NCBI RefSeq assembly: GCF_034440735.1
Contig: NZ_CP140098.1
Span: 1,915,501 to 1,979,500, forward strand
DNA: 64,000 nt
Direction of reading: 5' to 3'
Source of the DNA: Deinococcus sp. AB2017081
GTDB lineage: Bacteria; Deinococcota; Deinococci; Deinococcales; Deinococcaceae
Position 1 is the first letter of the stretch. Each line of letters starts with the position of its first letter. Below the pieces are notes generated by a model, which saw nothing but the letters and a program-made list of their open reading frames with translations, had not been told where the DNA came from and ran no database searches. Positions 20,630 to 30,123 of the stretch are shown here, piece by piece. A program made the translations under genes and the position numbers.

Positions 20630-21739
20630 TCAGCCCCTCCCGCGGACCTCGAACCCCCGGTCGCGCAGCAGGGTAGCGGCCCGCTGCACCTCCTCGGGGC
20701 TCTCCAGGCCCAGACGCAGGGCCCCGCCCTCCTCGCGGATGGCGAGCACCTCGATGTCCTTGATGTTCACGCCCTCGGCGCCGAGCAGCTGCGTGACCGC
20801 GCCGATCTGGTTGGGCCGGTCCGGCACCGCCACGACCAGATCGTATTTGGCGGGCAGCAGGCTGCGCCGCACGACCGGCAGGCTGTCGCGGGTGCGTTTG
20901 CCCTCGTGCGCGGCGGCCAGCAGTTCCTCGGGGTCGTCCAGATCGGCTTCCAGGCGCTCGAGCTGCTTGCGGAAGCGGGTCAGGGCACTCTTCAGGGCAT
21001 CTCTGTTCTCGACGACCATGTCGCGGCTCATGCGCGGATCGCCGCTCGCCACGCGGGTCAGGTCGCGGAAGCCCCCGGCGGCCAGCAGGCTCAGGCGCTC
21101 GTCCCGCGCGACCAGATGCGTCAGGGCCAGACTGGCCAGGTAGGGCAGGTGGCTGATCGTGGCGACCAGCGCGTCGTGCGCGTCGGGCGGCATGACGACC
21201 GGCGCGGCCCCCAGGTGCTCGACCAACAGCCGGGCGCGGCTCAGGGCGGTCAGGGGCGTGGACTCGGTGGGGGTCAGCACCCACACGGCATTTTCCAGCA
21301 GCGACGCACTGGCGTGGGCCACGCCGCCCCGCTCGCTGCCCGCCATGGGGTGCCCGGCCACGAACGACCGCACGCCCAGCCGCTCCATCTCGGCCGCGAT
21401 GCCGCTCTTCACGCTGCCCACGTCCATGACCAGTGCGGCCGGGTTCAGGAACGGGGCGAGGTCGCGGGCCAGCGGCGCGAGCGCCCGCATCGGCGCGGCC
21501 AGGATGACCAGATCCACCTCGCGCAGCCACTCGCCGGGGGCGGCCCGCACCTCGTCGATCACGCCCAGCGCCTCGGCCTCGCGCAGCACGTCCATGCTGG
21601 CGTCCAGCCCGATCACGCGCCGGGCCAGGAAGCGCTGGCGCAGGCCCAGCGCCACGCTCCCGCCGATCAGTCCCACGCCGGCCACCACGGCGGTTCCGAA
21701 CAGCGGGGCGGGCGTCACGGGGGTGGCGTCGGCGGTCAT
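20630..21739 (-). CDS. tyrA: prephenate dehydrogenase with ACT domain
   Basis: Tyrosine biosynthesis enzyme converting prephenate to 4-hydroxyphenylpyruvate. It has the Rossmann motif [13 protein letters not shown], then MDVGSVKSG, the substrate-binding [14 protein letters not shown] and [12 protein letters not shown]. The last ~75 residues ([20 protein letters not shown] to the end) are an ACT domain, expected to bind tyrosine for feedback control. At 369 aa it is normal. The ATG at 21739 has a leaderless -10. It heads an operon with the acyltransferase and hydrolase genes, an unusual partnership. Confidence 0.93.
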   Translation of the reverse strand: MTADATPVTPAPLFGTAVVAGVGLIGGSVALGLRQRFLARRVIGLDASMDVLREAEALGVIDEVRAAPGEWLREVDLVILAAPMRALAPLARDLAPFLNPAALVMDVGSVKSGIAAEMERLGVRSFVAGHPMAGSERGGVAHASASLLENAVWVLTPTESTPLTALSRARLLVEHLGAAPVVMPPDAHDALVATISHLPYLASLALTHLVARDERLSLLAAGGFRDLTRVASGDPRMSRDMVVENRDALKSALTRFRKQLERLEADLDDPEELLAAAHEGKRTRDSLPVVRRSLLPAKYDLVVAVPDRPNQIGAVTQLLGAEGVNIKDIEVLAIREEGGALRLGLESPEEVQRAATLLRDRGFEVRGRG

Positions 21740-21752
21740 GACCGCGAGGCTA
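21740..21752 (-). promoter_or_regulatory. leaderless -10 element of tyrA
   Basis: TAGCCT on the minus strand (complement of 21747-21752) ends seven bases before the ATG. Confidence 0.55.
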
Positions 21753-21862
21753 CCACGGCATTTCTTCTCACTTTCTCGCAGGTCAGACACGTGCCGCGAA
21801 CCGCTCCCCGGGGGCTGTCCATCCGGCACGGCCAGCCGGGACGGCGGCGCGGCCCACCCTGC

Positions 21863-21875
21863 TAGAGTCCCTGTC
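21863..21875 (+). promoter_or_regulatory. leaderless -10 element of TSUP gene
   Basis: TAGAGT at 21863-21868, seven bases before the GTG at 21876. Confidence 0.5.
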
Positions 21876-22625
<750 letters not shown>

Positions 22626-22681
22626 GGGCATGAACCTTTCCAAAAGTCACGCCGTTCCTGGCCGCCCATCTGCCGAACGCC

Positions 22682-22693
22682 GACAATGGAGGC
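22682..22693 (+). promoter_or_regulatory. possible leaderless -10 of msrA
   Basis: GACAAT at 22682-22687, six bases before the ATG. It is a non-consensus match at the same spacing as the other leaderless genes. Confidence 0.35.
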
Positions 22694-23269
22694 ATGACCC
22701 AGACCACCAGCCCGGCGAGCGATTCCACCACCTCCAGCACGCAGCAGGCCATCCTGGCGGGGGGCTGCTTCTGGTGTACCGAGGCCGTGATGAAGGACGT
22801 GCGCGGCGTGACCCGCGTGGAGAGCGGCTACATCGGCGGCCACACCGAGACGCCCGACTACCGCAGCGTGTGCAGCGGCACCACCGGCCACGCCGAGGCG
22901 GTGCGGGTGACCTTCGACCCCGCGCAGGTCAGTTTCCGTGACCTGCTGGGGCTGTTCTTCGCCACCCACGATCCCACGACCCTGAACCGCCAGGGGGCCG
23001 ACACCGGTACCCAGTACCGCAGCGCGGTCTTCCCGCTGAGCGCCGAGCAGGAGCGCGAGACCCGCGAGGTCATCGCGGATCTGGAGAAGGAGACCGTGTT
23101 CGACCGGCCCATCGTCACGTCCATCGAGCCGGCCACGACCTTCCATGTCGCGGAGGCCTACCATCAGGACTACTACGCCCGCAATCCGGGCCAGGGCTAC
23201 TGCATGGCGGTCATCGCGCCGAAGGTCGCCAAGCTCCGCAAGTACTACGGCGACAAGCTGCGGGCATAG
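22694..23269 (+). CDS. msrA: peptide-methionine (S)-S-oxide reductase MsrA
   Basis: Repairs oxidised methionine (S-epimer) using thioredoxin-type reductants. The catalytic Cys25 is in GGCFWC with Cys28 behind it. [32 protein letters not shown] and [14 protein letters not shown] are conserved, and the Cys in GYCMAV can serve as resolving cysteine. A Ser/Thr-rich 17-residue lead precedes the domain. At 191 aa it is normal. It is a single gene ended by a hairpin. Confidence 0.95.
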   Translation: MTQTTSPASDSTTSSTQQAILAGGCFWCTEAVMKDVRGVTRVESGYIGGHTETPDYRSVCSGTTGHAEAVRVTFDPAQVSFRDLLGLFFATHDPTTLNRQGADTGTQYRSAVFPLSAEQERETREVIADLEKETVFDRPIVTSIEPATTFHVAEAYHQDYYARNPGQGYCMAVIAPKVAKLRKYYGDKLRA

Positions 23270-23285
23270 GCTCCGTGCAGGACAG

Positions 23286-23313
23286 GAGAGGGGCGCGGTA
23301 GGGCGTCCCTCTT
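23286..23313. terminator. terminator hairpin between msrA and MOSC gene
   Basis: GAGAGGGGCG pairs with CGTCCCTCTT (one G-U) around an eight-base loop, between convergent genes. Confidence 0.5.
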
Positions 23314-23329
23314 CGTTGGTTCGGCAGGC

Positions 23330-24001
23330 CTAGTTCAGCTCTGCGAGCCGCTCCTCGACCTCCTGGCGCAGGCGGATGCCCAGCGGGTGTTCCAGCAGCA
23401 GGGTCAGGAACTCGCGGGAGGGGGCGCGGTCGTACCACAGGTCGAAGGTGTCGCCCACGGTGGGAGCACCGGCCGCCGGGTGGTACGTGACCATGTCGCC
23501 GGCTCCGATGCTGCCGCCGCGCAGCACGCGGGTGTACGCTCCCGGACGCCGCATGCGGGCAAAGCGCTTCACGAACTGAGGATCGCCCATGTTCGCCGCC
23601 AGGGTCGCGCAGGGGATGCGCGGAGCCGTGACCTCCAGCAGGAGGCCGGTTCCGCCGCCGGGCGCGTGGAACTCCAGGCGATCCCCGATCCCGAGTGCCG
23701 CCGATTCCAGGCCGTCCAGCACCACGTTTTCCCCGAAGGCGCCGGGTTCGGGAGGCTCACCCAGGGCCTCCGTCCACGCGTCCAGATCCGGCGTGGTGTA
23801 CACGTACACCGCCTGATCGGGGCCGCCGTGGTGTTTCACGTTCAGGACGTGGTCGTTGTCCAGACCGCCGGCCGTGACGGTCACGCGCCCTGGCTGCGGC
23901 TGCTTGCGGATGCCGGTGGTGATGATCCGTCTGCCCACCGTAAGCGGGGTTGATTGCGCGACGAGCACCGAGTGAACCCGCACCGGACGTGACCCGTTCA
24001 T
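23330..24001 (-). CDS. MOSC domain protein (YiiM-like)
   Basis: MOSC-fold protein of the family that carries molybdenum cofactor on a conserved Cys. That Cys is in [10 protein letters not shown]; the N-terminal [20 protein letters not shown] and [12 protein letters not shown] are typical of YiiM-like proteins. At 223 aa it matches YiiM, which helps detoxify N-hydroxylated bases in E. coli; the substrate here is not known. The start is supported by a leaderless -10. The last residues include a C-terminal helix ([13 protein letters not shown]). Confidence 0.88.
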   Translation of the reverse strand: MNGSRPVRVHSVLVAQSTPLTVGRRIITTGIRKQPQPGRVTVTAGGLDNDHVLNVKHHGGPDQAVYVYTTPDLDAWTEALGEPPEPGAFGENVVLDGLESAALGIGDRLEFHAPGGGTGLLLEVTAPRIPCATLAANMGDPQFVKRFARMRRPGAYTRVLRGGSIGAGDMVTYHPAAGAPTVGDTFDLWYDRAPSREFLTLLLEHPLGIRLRQEVEERLAELN

Positions 24002-24013
24002 GCCACGAGGCTA
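24002..24013 (-). promoter_or_regulatory. leaderless -10 element of MOSC gene
   Basis: TAGCCT on the minus strand (complement of 24008-24013), six bases before the ATG. Confidence 0.5.
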
Positions 24014-24074
24014 GCAGGCCATCCACGTGGCGAAAGCCTAAAGAGTGGCGTACACGCCCGACGGGCTGCGTCAC

Positions 24075-24086
24075 TAGGCTCAGTGG
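24075..24086 (+). promoter_or_regulatory. leaderless -10 element of phospholipase D-like gene
   Basis: TAGGCT at 24075-24080, six bases before the GTG at 24087. Confidence 0.5.
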
Positions 24087-25688
24087 GTGCTCCGTTCCGT
24101 CCTGCTGCTGCTCCTGCTCATGGCGGGATCCGTGGCACCGGGAGAGGAGCCGGCCCCGGCGCTCACGGGGCCATCCGAGACGGGGATCGTGCGGACGCTG
24201 GAGGTCGGGGCACTGACCTTCCTGCGCTCGCCGCTGCCGCCGATGCCGGCGCTGGAACTCGACGGCCTGGGCTCGGCCGTGCCGTGCCCGCCGCCGACTG
24301 CGCCACTGGACCGCGTGCTGTACGACAGCCTGGCCGGTCGCGGCGCAGCCCTGAGCTGCGGCAACTCGTTCGCCGGCCTGCTCAGCTTCCCCCAGGACGA
24401 GGCCGGGGTCTCGCCGCAGCCGACCTCGGCGCTGGGCGGATTCGAGGCCGTGGCCGAGACGATCCGCGCGGCGAGAGACGAGGTGCTGCTTGCCACCATG
24501 ATCTGGGATGACGGCGTGGGCTCGCCGGGCGCGCTGCTGGCGGGCGCGATCGCCGACCTGCGCCGCGACCTGCAGCAGCATCCGGAGCGGCACCCGCACG
24601 GGGTCACGGTGCGGCTCCTGCTGGGCAATTCCATCCGCATGGATCGCCTGACCGATCCGACCGCCTCGGCGTTCTCGGCGGCGCAGCATCTGCTCGCGGC
24701 GGGGGTGCCGCTGGGCAGCGATGACGTGCCGGGCTGGCGCCTCGAACTTGCGAACTACCGGTACACGTATCCGCACAACCACATGAAACTGCTGGTCGTG
24801 GATCGCCAGGAGGTGCTCGCGGGCGGCAACAACGTGAGCTGGTTCCACGTGCCGGCGAGGACGCCGGGTGGGCTGGGCCTGCGCGATCTGGCGCTGCGGG
24901 TGCGTGGCCCGGTCGCCCGCCACGCGGTCGCCGCCTTCCGGGACGCGTGGCACGCCTCGCGGCTCCTGACCTGTCCGGATGTGTCCGTGGCCGGCGCATC
25001 CGTCCGCGACTGCGCGCTGGCTGCCTCGACACCCCCGGTTCCGCTGCTGTGGGCCGGGCCGCCCCCGGTCGCGGGCACGGCCCGCGTGTTCGGCCTGTAC
25101 CGCCGCCCCGGTGAGGAGGACGCCGACGGAGCCCTGGTGCGGCTGCTCTCGGCCGCCACCTCCGAGATCGATCTGCTGCAGTCGCAGGTGAGCGGCACCC
25201 CCGCGTGTACCCTGAGCGCCCTGGCCCCCGGCGGCTGCCCCGCTCCGCAGGCCATGCTGCCGGTGTGGCAGGCGATCCTGACGGCCGTGCAGGAACGCGG
25301 CGTGCGCGTGCGGATGGTGCTCGACCACGATCCGGTGCTGCAGCTGGAGACCCTGGCGCTGCTGGGCGGCCTGCGTGCCCGGCTGGCCCCGCTGGGCCTC
25401 GCGGATCACGTGCAGGCCCGCTGGTTCGGCCCCGCCGAGGGGCAGCACACGAAGATGATCGTGGTCGACGGCCAGATGCTGGTGGTGGGCAGCCCGAACC
25501 TGCAGTTCGCGTCGTTCGGGCCGGGTGGCATGAGCGAGTACGCGCTCGCGACCAGCGACCCGGACGCAACCGCCCGGGCGCGGACGCTGTTCGGGTTCGA
25601 GTGGGCGCGCGCTGCGCCGGTGGTGCTGCCGTACTGGCTGCGCGTGACCGACGCGCCGCCGGCCCCATGGGCTGCTCCGGCACCGTGA
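24087..25688 (+). CDS. exported phospholipase D-like protein with two HKD motifs
   Basis: Phosphodiesterase of the PLD superfamily, 533 aa. An N-terminal signal sequence (MLRSVLLLLLLMAGSVA) sends it out of the cytoplasm. Both HKD half-sites are intact: H232 and K234 in NHMKLLVVD with GGNNVS behind, and H454 and K456 in QHTKMIVVD with GSPNLQ behind. It is therefore probably active on phospholipids or another phosphodiester. Several cysteines in the long linker could be disulfide-bonded. It is not a cardiolipin synthase of the membrane type, since it has only the signal helix. Confidence 0.85.
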   Translation: MLRSVLLLLLLMAGSVAPGEEPAPALTGPSETGIVRTLEVGALTFLRSPLPPMPALELDGLGSAVPCPPPTAPLDRVLYDSLAGRGAALSCGNSFAGLLSFPQDEAGVSPQPTSALGGFEAVAETIRAARDEVLLATMIWDDGVGSPGALLAGAIADLRRDLQQHPERHPHGVTVRLLLGNSIRMDRLTDPTASAFSAAQHLLAAGVPLGSDDVPGWRLELANYRYTYPHNHMKLLVVDRQEVLAGGNNVSWFHVPARTPGGLGLRDLALRVRGPVARHAVAAFRDAWHASRLLTCPDVSVAGASVRDCALAASTPPVPLLWAGPPPVAGTARVFGLYRRPGEEDADGALVRLLSAATSEIDLLQSQVSGTPACTLSALAPGGCPAPQAMLPVWQAILTAVQERGVRVRMVLDHDPVLQLETLALLGGLRARLAPLGLADHVQARWFGPAEGQHTKMIVVDGQMLVVGSPNLQFASFGPGGMSEYALATSDPDATARARTLFGFEWARAAPVVLPYWLRVTDAPPAPWAAPAP

Positions 25689-25732
25689 CGTCCGCCCCGG
25701 CCCGGTTGTCCCGGTCATGCTGAAATAGGGGC

Positions 25733-26179
25733 ATGAACGCTGCCCGCTCGCCCGACGCACCGTCGACCCCGGAGGACGACCGCTGGGGTGTTCCGGCCGC
25801 TGCCGGGCGCTGGCCCACCCTGGCCGTCCTGGTCGCCCTGTATGCCGTGAGCATCACGCCTTTCGTGGGCAGCCTGCTGCGCGGGCAGGCCACGAACGTG
25901 GGAAGCAGCGTGCTGACCGCGTGCGCCTCGGCGCTGCTGCTGGGGCTGGTGTGGCGCGGGCACGTGTGGGCATGGCGCTTCACGGTGGGTCTCAGCATGG
26001 TCGCGGGCCTGCTGGTGTTCGTGGTGGGGATGCTGGCCGCCACGGCTGGCCCCGCCGGGTGGGTGGTCAGCGGCGCGGGCCTGTCGTACCTGCTCCTGGG
26101 CACCGCCCTGGTCGGCACGCCCGTGATCCGCGCATTTCTGGACAGCCGCTGGTCGGCGCGGCGGGGTCGACGGTCGTGA
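25733..26179 (+). CDS. small integral membrane protein, 148 aa
   Basis: No family recognised. A hydrophilic 25-residue N-terminus is followed by about four helices (TLAVLVALYAVSITPFVGSLL; SSVLTACASALLLGLVW; FTVGLSMVAGLLVFVVGML; WVVSGAGLSYLLLGTALVG) and a basic tail RWSARRGRRS, suggesting that end is cytosolic. The start lies 44 bases after the phospholipase gene. The GTGA overlap with the next gene couples translation of the two. Confidence 0.75.
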   Translation: MNAARSPDAPSTPEDDRWGVPAAAGRWPTLAVLVALYAVSITPFVGSLLRGQATNVGSSVLTACASALLLGLVWRGHVWAWRFTVGLSMVAGLLVFVVGMLAATAGPAGWVVSGAGLSYLLLGTALVGTPVIRAFLDSRWSARRGRRS

Positions 26180-26520
26180 CTGCTGGCCGCCGCTTCACGG
26201 TGCAGGGCACGAACAGTGCCTTCACGTGTGCCCACTGCGGCGCCGAGGTCGCTCCCCTGCGCAACGGCAGTGTCCGCAACCACTGCCCACACTGCCTGCA
26301 CAGCCTGCACGTGGATGTGCTGCCCGGCGACCGCGCCAGCACGTGCCACGGGCTGCTGGTGCCGGTCGCGGTCGAGCAGAGCGGCAAGAAGGGCTGGGTG
26401 CTGGTGCACCGCTGCGCCCGCTGCGGTCATGTGGGCCGCAACCGCGCTGCCCTGGACGACCCCGCGCAGCCCGACGACTGGGACGCGCTGGTCGCCGTGA
26501 GTGCCCGGCCACCCATCTGA
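26176..26520 (+). CDS. RNHCP-domain protein (zinc-ribbon-like)
   Basis: A 114-aa protein with the RNHCP motif itself (SVRNHCPHCLHSLH). Four Cys pairs or near-pairs (CAHC, CPHC, a lone CHG, CARC) suggest one or two zinc sites. The family is small and of unknown role. The start is the GTG at 26176 in a GTGA overlap with the preceding membrane-protein stop, not the upstream ATG of the longer open frame. The cysteine spacing resembles rubredoxin/zinc-ribbon knuckles, so nucleic-acid or protein binding is plausible. Confidence 0.85.
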   Translation: MTAGRRFTVQGTNSAFTCAHCGAEVAPLRNGSVRNHCPHCLHSLHVDVLPGDRASTCHGLLVPVAVEQSGKKGWVLVHRCARCGHVGRNRAALDDPAQPDDWDALVAVSARPPI

Positions 26521-26552
26521 ACGCCGCCGGCTGACCGGGGAAGCGGGGGCGG

Positions 26553-26564
26553 TATCCTGCCCAC
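26553..26564 (+). promoter_or_regulatory. leaderless -10 element of 57-aa gene
   Basis: TATCCT at 26553-26558, six bases before the ATG at 26565. It supports the small gene as real and would drive the metallo-hydrolase and purD genes too. Confidence 0.55.
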
Positions 26565-26738
26565 ATGGCTCTGTGGGTGCTCTTCGGTTTTATCGTGCTC
26601 AGCGCGACGTCCATCCTGCTGCTCACCCGGGGGCCGCTGCGTGCGACCCCGAGTGTCCGACCGCTGCGGATCGTGGCGGCCGTCCAGTACGCCTGCGCCA
26701 TCGTCCTGGCCGGGGCCCGTCTGACGGGCGCGGCGTGA
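26565..26738 (+). CDS. small membrane protein, 57 aa
   Basis: Short gene starting MALWVLFGFIVLSATSILL, then a basic loop (RGPLRATPSVRPLR) and a second hydrophobic helix (IVAAVQYACAIVLAGA): a two-helix hairpin. It is supported by a leaderless -10 and by a GTGA overlap joining its stop to the start of the next gene, the same coupling seen throughout the window. Function unknown. Confidence 0.7.
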   Translation: MALWVLFGFIVLSATSILLLTRGPLRATPSVRPLRIVAAVQYACAIVLAGARLTGAA

Positions 26739-27661
26739 GTGCCGGCCGCGGCGGCCCGCAGCTGATCGATCTGCACTTCGAGCAGACACCGGGTGTGATC
26801 GCGTCCTACGTGTTCGACACCGGGGATGGCCTCACGGTCGTCGATCCCGGCCCGACGAGTACCCTGGCAGCGCTCGACACCGGCCTGGGTGGTATGGGGG
26901 CCAGCGTGGACGACGTCCGGCATGTCCTGCTGACCCACATCCACTTCGACCACGCGGGGGCGGCCGGGACGCTGCTGGCGCGGGTGCCGGCGGCCCGTGC
27001 GTATGTCCACGAACGCGGCGCACCGCATCTGGCCAGTCCGGAGCGTCTGTACGCCAGCGCCCGGCAGATCTACGGCGAGCACATGGAGCGCCTGTGGGGC
27101 GAGATGCGGCCCATCGATCCGGCCCGGCTGACGGTGCTGGCGGGCGGCGAGACGCTGGCCCTGGGCTCGCGTGCGGTGCAGGTGACATACACGCCCGGCC
27201 ACGCCTCGCACCATGTCACCTACCAGGACGGGCCAGACCTGTACGCGGGCGACGTCGCCGGAGTGCGTCTCTCGACCGCGCAGACACCACGGGCACCGAC
27301 GCCGCCACCGGACATCGATCTGGAGGTGTGGCGCGCCAGCGTGGACACCCTGCGCGGCCAGGACGCCGGGCGGGTGCACCTCGCCCATTTCGGGTCGTAT
27401 GAGGCCACTGGCGCACACTGGGACGGCCTGCTGGCTGCCATGGACACCGACGCCGCCCTCGTCCGCGCCGGGCTGGAGGCCGGGCAGGCCTACGACGCCA
27501 TCGCGGCCACCTTCACGGCCGCCACGCTGGACGCCCTGGCCGCCGAGGATCCCGCCCTGCCCGCCCGCTATGAGTTCGCGTGCCCGCCGTGGATGAGCGT
27601 GCAGGGCCTGATGCGTTACTGGCAGCGCCGCGCGGCCCGCGCCCAGGCGGGGGGCGCGTGA
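26735..27661 (+). CDS. metallo-beta-lactamase fold hydrolase
   Basis: Binuclear-metal hydrolase, 308 aa. The metal ligands H68-x-H70-x-D72-H73 are in LLTHIHFDHAG; further ligands are the His of YTPGHASHH, Asp in YAGDVAGV and His in VHLAHFG. The ~80-residue C-terminal helical part (EAGQAYDAIAATFTAAT) is typical of hydroxyacylglutathione-hydrolase-like proteins with a winged-helix tail. The GTG start overlaps the small upstream gene and its TGA overlaps the purD ATG (TGATG). The substrate is unknown. Confidence 0.88.
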   Translation: MSAGRGGPQLIDLHFEQTPGVIASYVFDTGDGLTVVDPGPTSTLAALDTGLGGMGASVDDVRHVLLTHIHFDHAGAAGTLLARVPAARAYVHERGAPHLASPERLYASARQIYGEHMERLWGEMRPIDPARLTVLAGGETLALGSRAVQVTYTPGHASHHVTYQDGPDLYAGDVAGVRLSTAQTPRAPTPPPDIDLEVWRASVDTLRGQDAGRVHLAHFGSYEATGAHWDGLLAAMDTDAALVRAGLEAGQAYDAIAATFTAATLDALAAEDPALPARYEFACPPWMSVQGLMRYWQRRAARAQAGGA

Positions 27662-28908
27662 TGCGCGTGCTGGTCGTCGGTGGTGGCGGGCGTGAGCACG
27701 CGATCGTCCACGCGTGTGCCCGCAGCGGCCACGAGGTGCTGTGCACGCCGGGCAATCCGGGCATCGCTCAGCTGGCCCGCGTTGTGGACAGCGCGCAGGA
27801 TGCACGCTCCATCGCCAGCCTCGCGCAGCGCGAGAGCGTGGATGTCGTGATCGTCGGCCCCGAGGCGTACCTCGCGGCGGGCGTGGTGGATGCGTGCCGC
27901 GAGGTCGGCATCCCCGCGTTCGGCCCGACCCGGGCCGCGAGCCGCCTGGAAGGAGACAAGGCGTGGAGCAAGGCGTTCATGCTGCGCCACGGCATCCCGA
28001 CCGCGCAGCATGTCGCCTTCAGCGCTCTCGGCGACGCCCTGGATCACGTCCAGAGCCTCCCGGTGCCCATCGTGGTCAAGGACGCGGGGCTGCGGGCGGG
28101 CAAGGGCGTGACCATCGCCCACTCGGTCGACGAGGCCCGGGAGGCGCTGCGGGAGATCTTCACCCAGGAGGGGGCCCAGGCGGTCGTCGAGGACTTCATG
28201 ACCGGACAGGAGGTCACCGTACTGGCGATCTGCGACGGCGAGCGCTACGCCCTGACCCCGCCCAGCCAGGATCACAAGACCATCTTCGACGGCGACACCG
28301 GCCCCATGACCGGCGGCATGGGCGTGATCTGTCCCTTCCCCGTGGACGACGCCAGCATGGAAGTCATCTGCCGCGAGATCGTCGAGCCCACCCTGGCCGG
28401 CATGCGTGCCGAGGGCCTGGAGTACCGGGGCGTGCTCTACGCCGGCCTGATGCTCACGCCCACGGGCCCGAAGGTCGTGGAATTCAACGCCCGCTTCGGC
28501 GACCCCGAGGCCGAGGCCGTGCTGCCGCTGCTCACCTCGGATCTCGGGCAGCATGCGCTGGACGCGGCCCGTGGCCAGCTCGACCCGGCCACCGTGACCT
28601 TCCGTCCCGGCGCCAGCGCGACCATCATCCTGGCGGCACCGGGCTATCCCGGTGATCCGGTGAAGGGCATCGACCTGACGCTGCCGCCCGTGTCGGATGG
28701 AGAGGTGATCTATCACGCCGGCACGCGCCTGGGCCCGGCCGGCCTGGAGTCGAACGGTGGCCGCGTGCTGGCCGTGACCGCCACCGCCCCCACCCTGGCC
28801 CGTGCCCTGGGCGCGGCCTACACTCTGGCAGACCGGGTGGACTTTCCCGGAGCCCAGCGGCGTACGGACATCGGTGGGCGCATCGGCGTCGTGCCGGAAC
28901 CGGCGTGA
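27661..28908 (+). CDS. purD: phosphoribosylamine-glycine ligase
   Basis: Second step of de novo purine synthesis: ATP-dependent ligation of glycine to phosphoribosylamine. N-terminal MRVLVVGGGGREHAI and CTPGNPG, then GPEAYLAAGVVDACR, the ATP-grasp KDAGLRAGKGV, SQDHKTIFDGDTGPMTGGMGVICP and metal-binding EFNARFGDPE. At 415 aa it is full length. Translation begins at the ATG overlapping the previous stop. Other pur genes are absent nearby. Confidence 0.96.
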   Translation: MRVLVVGGGGREHAIVHACARSGHEVLCTPGNPGIAQLARVVDSAQDARSIASLAQRESVDVVIVGPEAYLAAGVVDACREVGIPAFGPTRAASRLEGDKAWSKAFMLRHGIPTAQHVAFSALGDALDHVQSLPVPIVVKDAGLRAGKGVTIAHSVDEAREALREIFTQEGAQAVVEDFMTGQEVTVLAICDGERYALTPPSQDHKTIFDGDTGPMTGGMGVICPFPVDDASMEVICREIVEPTLAGMRAEGLEYRGVLYAGLMLTPTGPKVVEFNARFGDPEAEAVLPLLTSDLGQHALDAARGQLDPATVTFRPGASATIILAAPGYPGDPVKGIDLTLPPVSDGEVIYHAGTRLGPAGLESNGGRVLAVTATAPTLARALGAAYTLADRVDFPGAQRRTDIGGRIGVVPEPA

Positions 28909-28915
28909 CCGGCGT

Positions 28916-28944
28916 TTGACCCGGCTGCGCGGGCACGGTAGCAT
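28916..28944 (+). promoter_or_regulatory. promoter of tRNA-Leu
   Basis: -35 TTGACC at 28916-28921, exactly 17 bp, -10 TAGCAT at 28939-28944. Predicted transcription start about 22 bases before the tRNA. Confidence 0.75.
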
Positions 28945-28973
28945 CCCAGACCGTGACCTGCGTGGTCGCACCG

Positions 28974-29055
<82 letters not shown>

Positions 29056-29063
29056 CAGCACAC

Positions 29064-29086
29064 CCCCCGTCCTGGACGGGGGTTTT
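29064..29086 (+). terminator. intrinsic terminator of tRNA-Leu
   Basis: CCCCCGT-CCTGG-ACGGGGG followed by TTTT, nine bases after the tRNA CCA end. Confidence 0.85.
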
Positions 29087-29185
29087 AATCCTCGGGGCCC
29101 TGGCGCTCGGCCGGCAGCGGGCGGGACTCGGTGTCCGGTCGACGGTGATCCCAGTCACCGTGCTCCCCTCCACTGCTCCGACCCG

Positions 29186-29389
29186 TCAGTCTGGGGTCTT
29201 CGGATCGTCTCCCTCAGCAAGGCGTTCCGACGAGGTGGCGGGTTCCAGCGCATCCGCGTCTTCCGGCACGGGCTCGCCAGCTCCGGGCTCAGGGTGGGCG
29301 CCGCGTCCGGGCACGGCCTCCAGGGCGGTGGCGTCCTTGTCCGTCAGGGCGGTGCCGAGACTGGGGTCATCCGTGTGGCGGGTCATGCC
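29186..29389 (-). CDS. small acidic hypothetical protein, 67 aa
   Basis: Possible gene between tRNA-Leu and secG. The product starts MTRHTDDPSLGTAL and is acidic, Pro/Glu/Ala-rich and disordered-looking, ending DDPKTPD. A CACGCT hexamer five bases upstream of the ATG mimics the leaderless arrangement but with C for T. Composition fits real small Deinococcus proteins, but no homology can be claimed. Confidence 0.4.
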   Translation of the reverse strand, partial: GMTRHTDDPSLGTALTDKDATALEAVPGRGAHPEPGAGEPVPEDADALEPATSSERLAEGDDPKTPD

Positions 29390-29842
29390 CCAGCGTGCCT
29401 CCCCGGTGTGGCGGCCCGATGAGAGAGGCGTCAAGATCCGGGTCTGGACACCGGTGAGCGCCCGATCACGGGTTGATCACGGGGCGGCGTGCATCCTGGC
29501 ACCATGACGAGGTTCAGACGATTCCTGCTCTGGTGTTCCGGACGGCCCCTGTGGATGGGGCTGGCGACCCTGGCAGACGCCGAGGGCGCCGAGTAGAGCC
29601 GTCCCGCGGTCTGGGACAGCCACGCGGCCAGGCCGGTGCGCGGGCCGGACTGCCTCGTGGTTCCTCCCCATCCGGAGGATTACGACAGGACTGAACTGGC
29701 GAACGCCGGGTGTGTATACTTCCGGGTGCATCAGTGCTGCCGGTCGATCCGGCGGGATGTCCGGGCGCCCGCGCGCCCCGTCCGACCACCGATCTGACCC
29801 TCCACGACCCCAGCGGCCGAGCGCCGTGTTCCGAGGCCTGCC
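29390..29842 (+). other. long region upstream of secG, mostly empty
   Basis: It holds no confident gene. A 30-codon frame at 29504-29596 (MTRFRRFLLWCSG start, stop TAG) is possible but unsupported. The secG promoter lies at its right end (29691-29720). Confidence 0.4.
29691..29720 (+). promoter_or_regulatory. promoter of secG
   Basis: -10 TATACT at 29715-29720 is near consensus; an imperfect -35 CTGAAC at 29691-29696 lies 18 bp upstream. It implies a leader of about 115 nt before secG. Confidence 0.55.
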
Positions 29843-30073
29843 ATGACCCTGATTCTGAATCTGTTTCTCGTGCTCTTCGCCATCACCTGCCTGGCACTGG
29901 TGTTCTTCGTGCTGCTGCAGGTGCCCAAGCAGGCCGGACTGTCGGCCAGCATGGCGTCCGGTGGGTCGCTGCTGGGCGGCCGCGGGGTCGAGGGGGGGCT
30001 GGTGCGCGTGACCAGTGTCCTGGGCGGCCTGTTCATGCTCCTGGCGATCCTGATCTCGTTCATCTCCCGCTGA
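29843..30073 (+). CDS. secG: protein translocase subunit SecG
   Basis: Small two-helix subunit of the SecYEG channel, 76 aa. It has helix 1 ILNLFLVLFAITCLALVFFVLL, the conserved amphipathic loop with GGSLLGGRGVEG (counterpart of the SecG GS-rich FGS/GG loop) and helix 2 VLGGLFMLLAILISFIS. Length and layout are exactly those of the family. Standing alone with its own promoter and terminator, it is monocistronic here. Confidence 0.9.
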   Translation: MTLILNLFLVLFAITCLALVFFVLLQVPKQAGLSASMASGGSLLGGRGVEGGLVRVTSVLGGLFMLLAILISFISR

Positions 30074-30089
30074 ATCACCATCCGTTCCC

Positions 30090-30123
30090 TTCGGCCGCGC
30101 CACTGGGTGCGGCCGAATGTTTG
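30090..30123 (+). terminator. terminator of secG
   Basis: TTCGGCCGC pairs with GCGGCCGAA around a ten-base loop, followed by TGTTTG. Confidence 0.7.

Noticed and set aside
29504..29596. 30-codon frame before secG
   Set aside because: The upstream CATCCT is off consensus and no other support exists; kept only as a note in the region entry.
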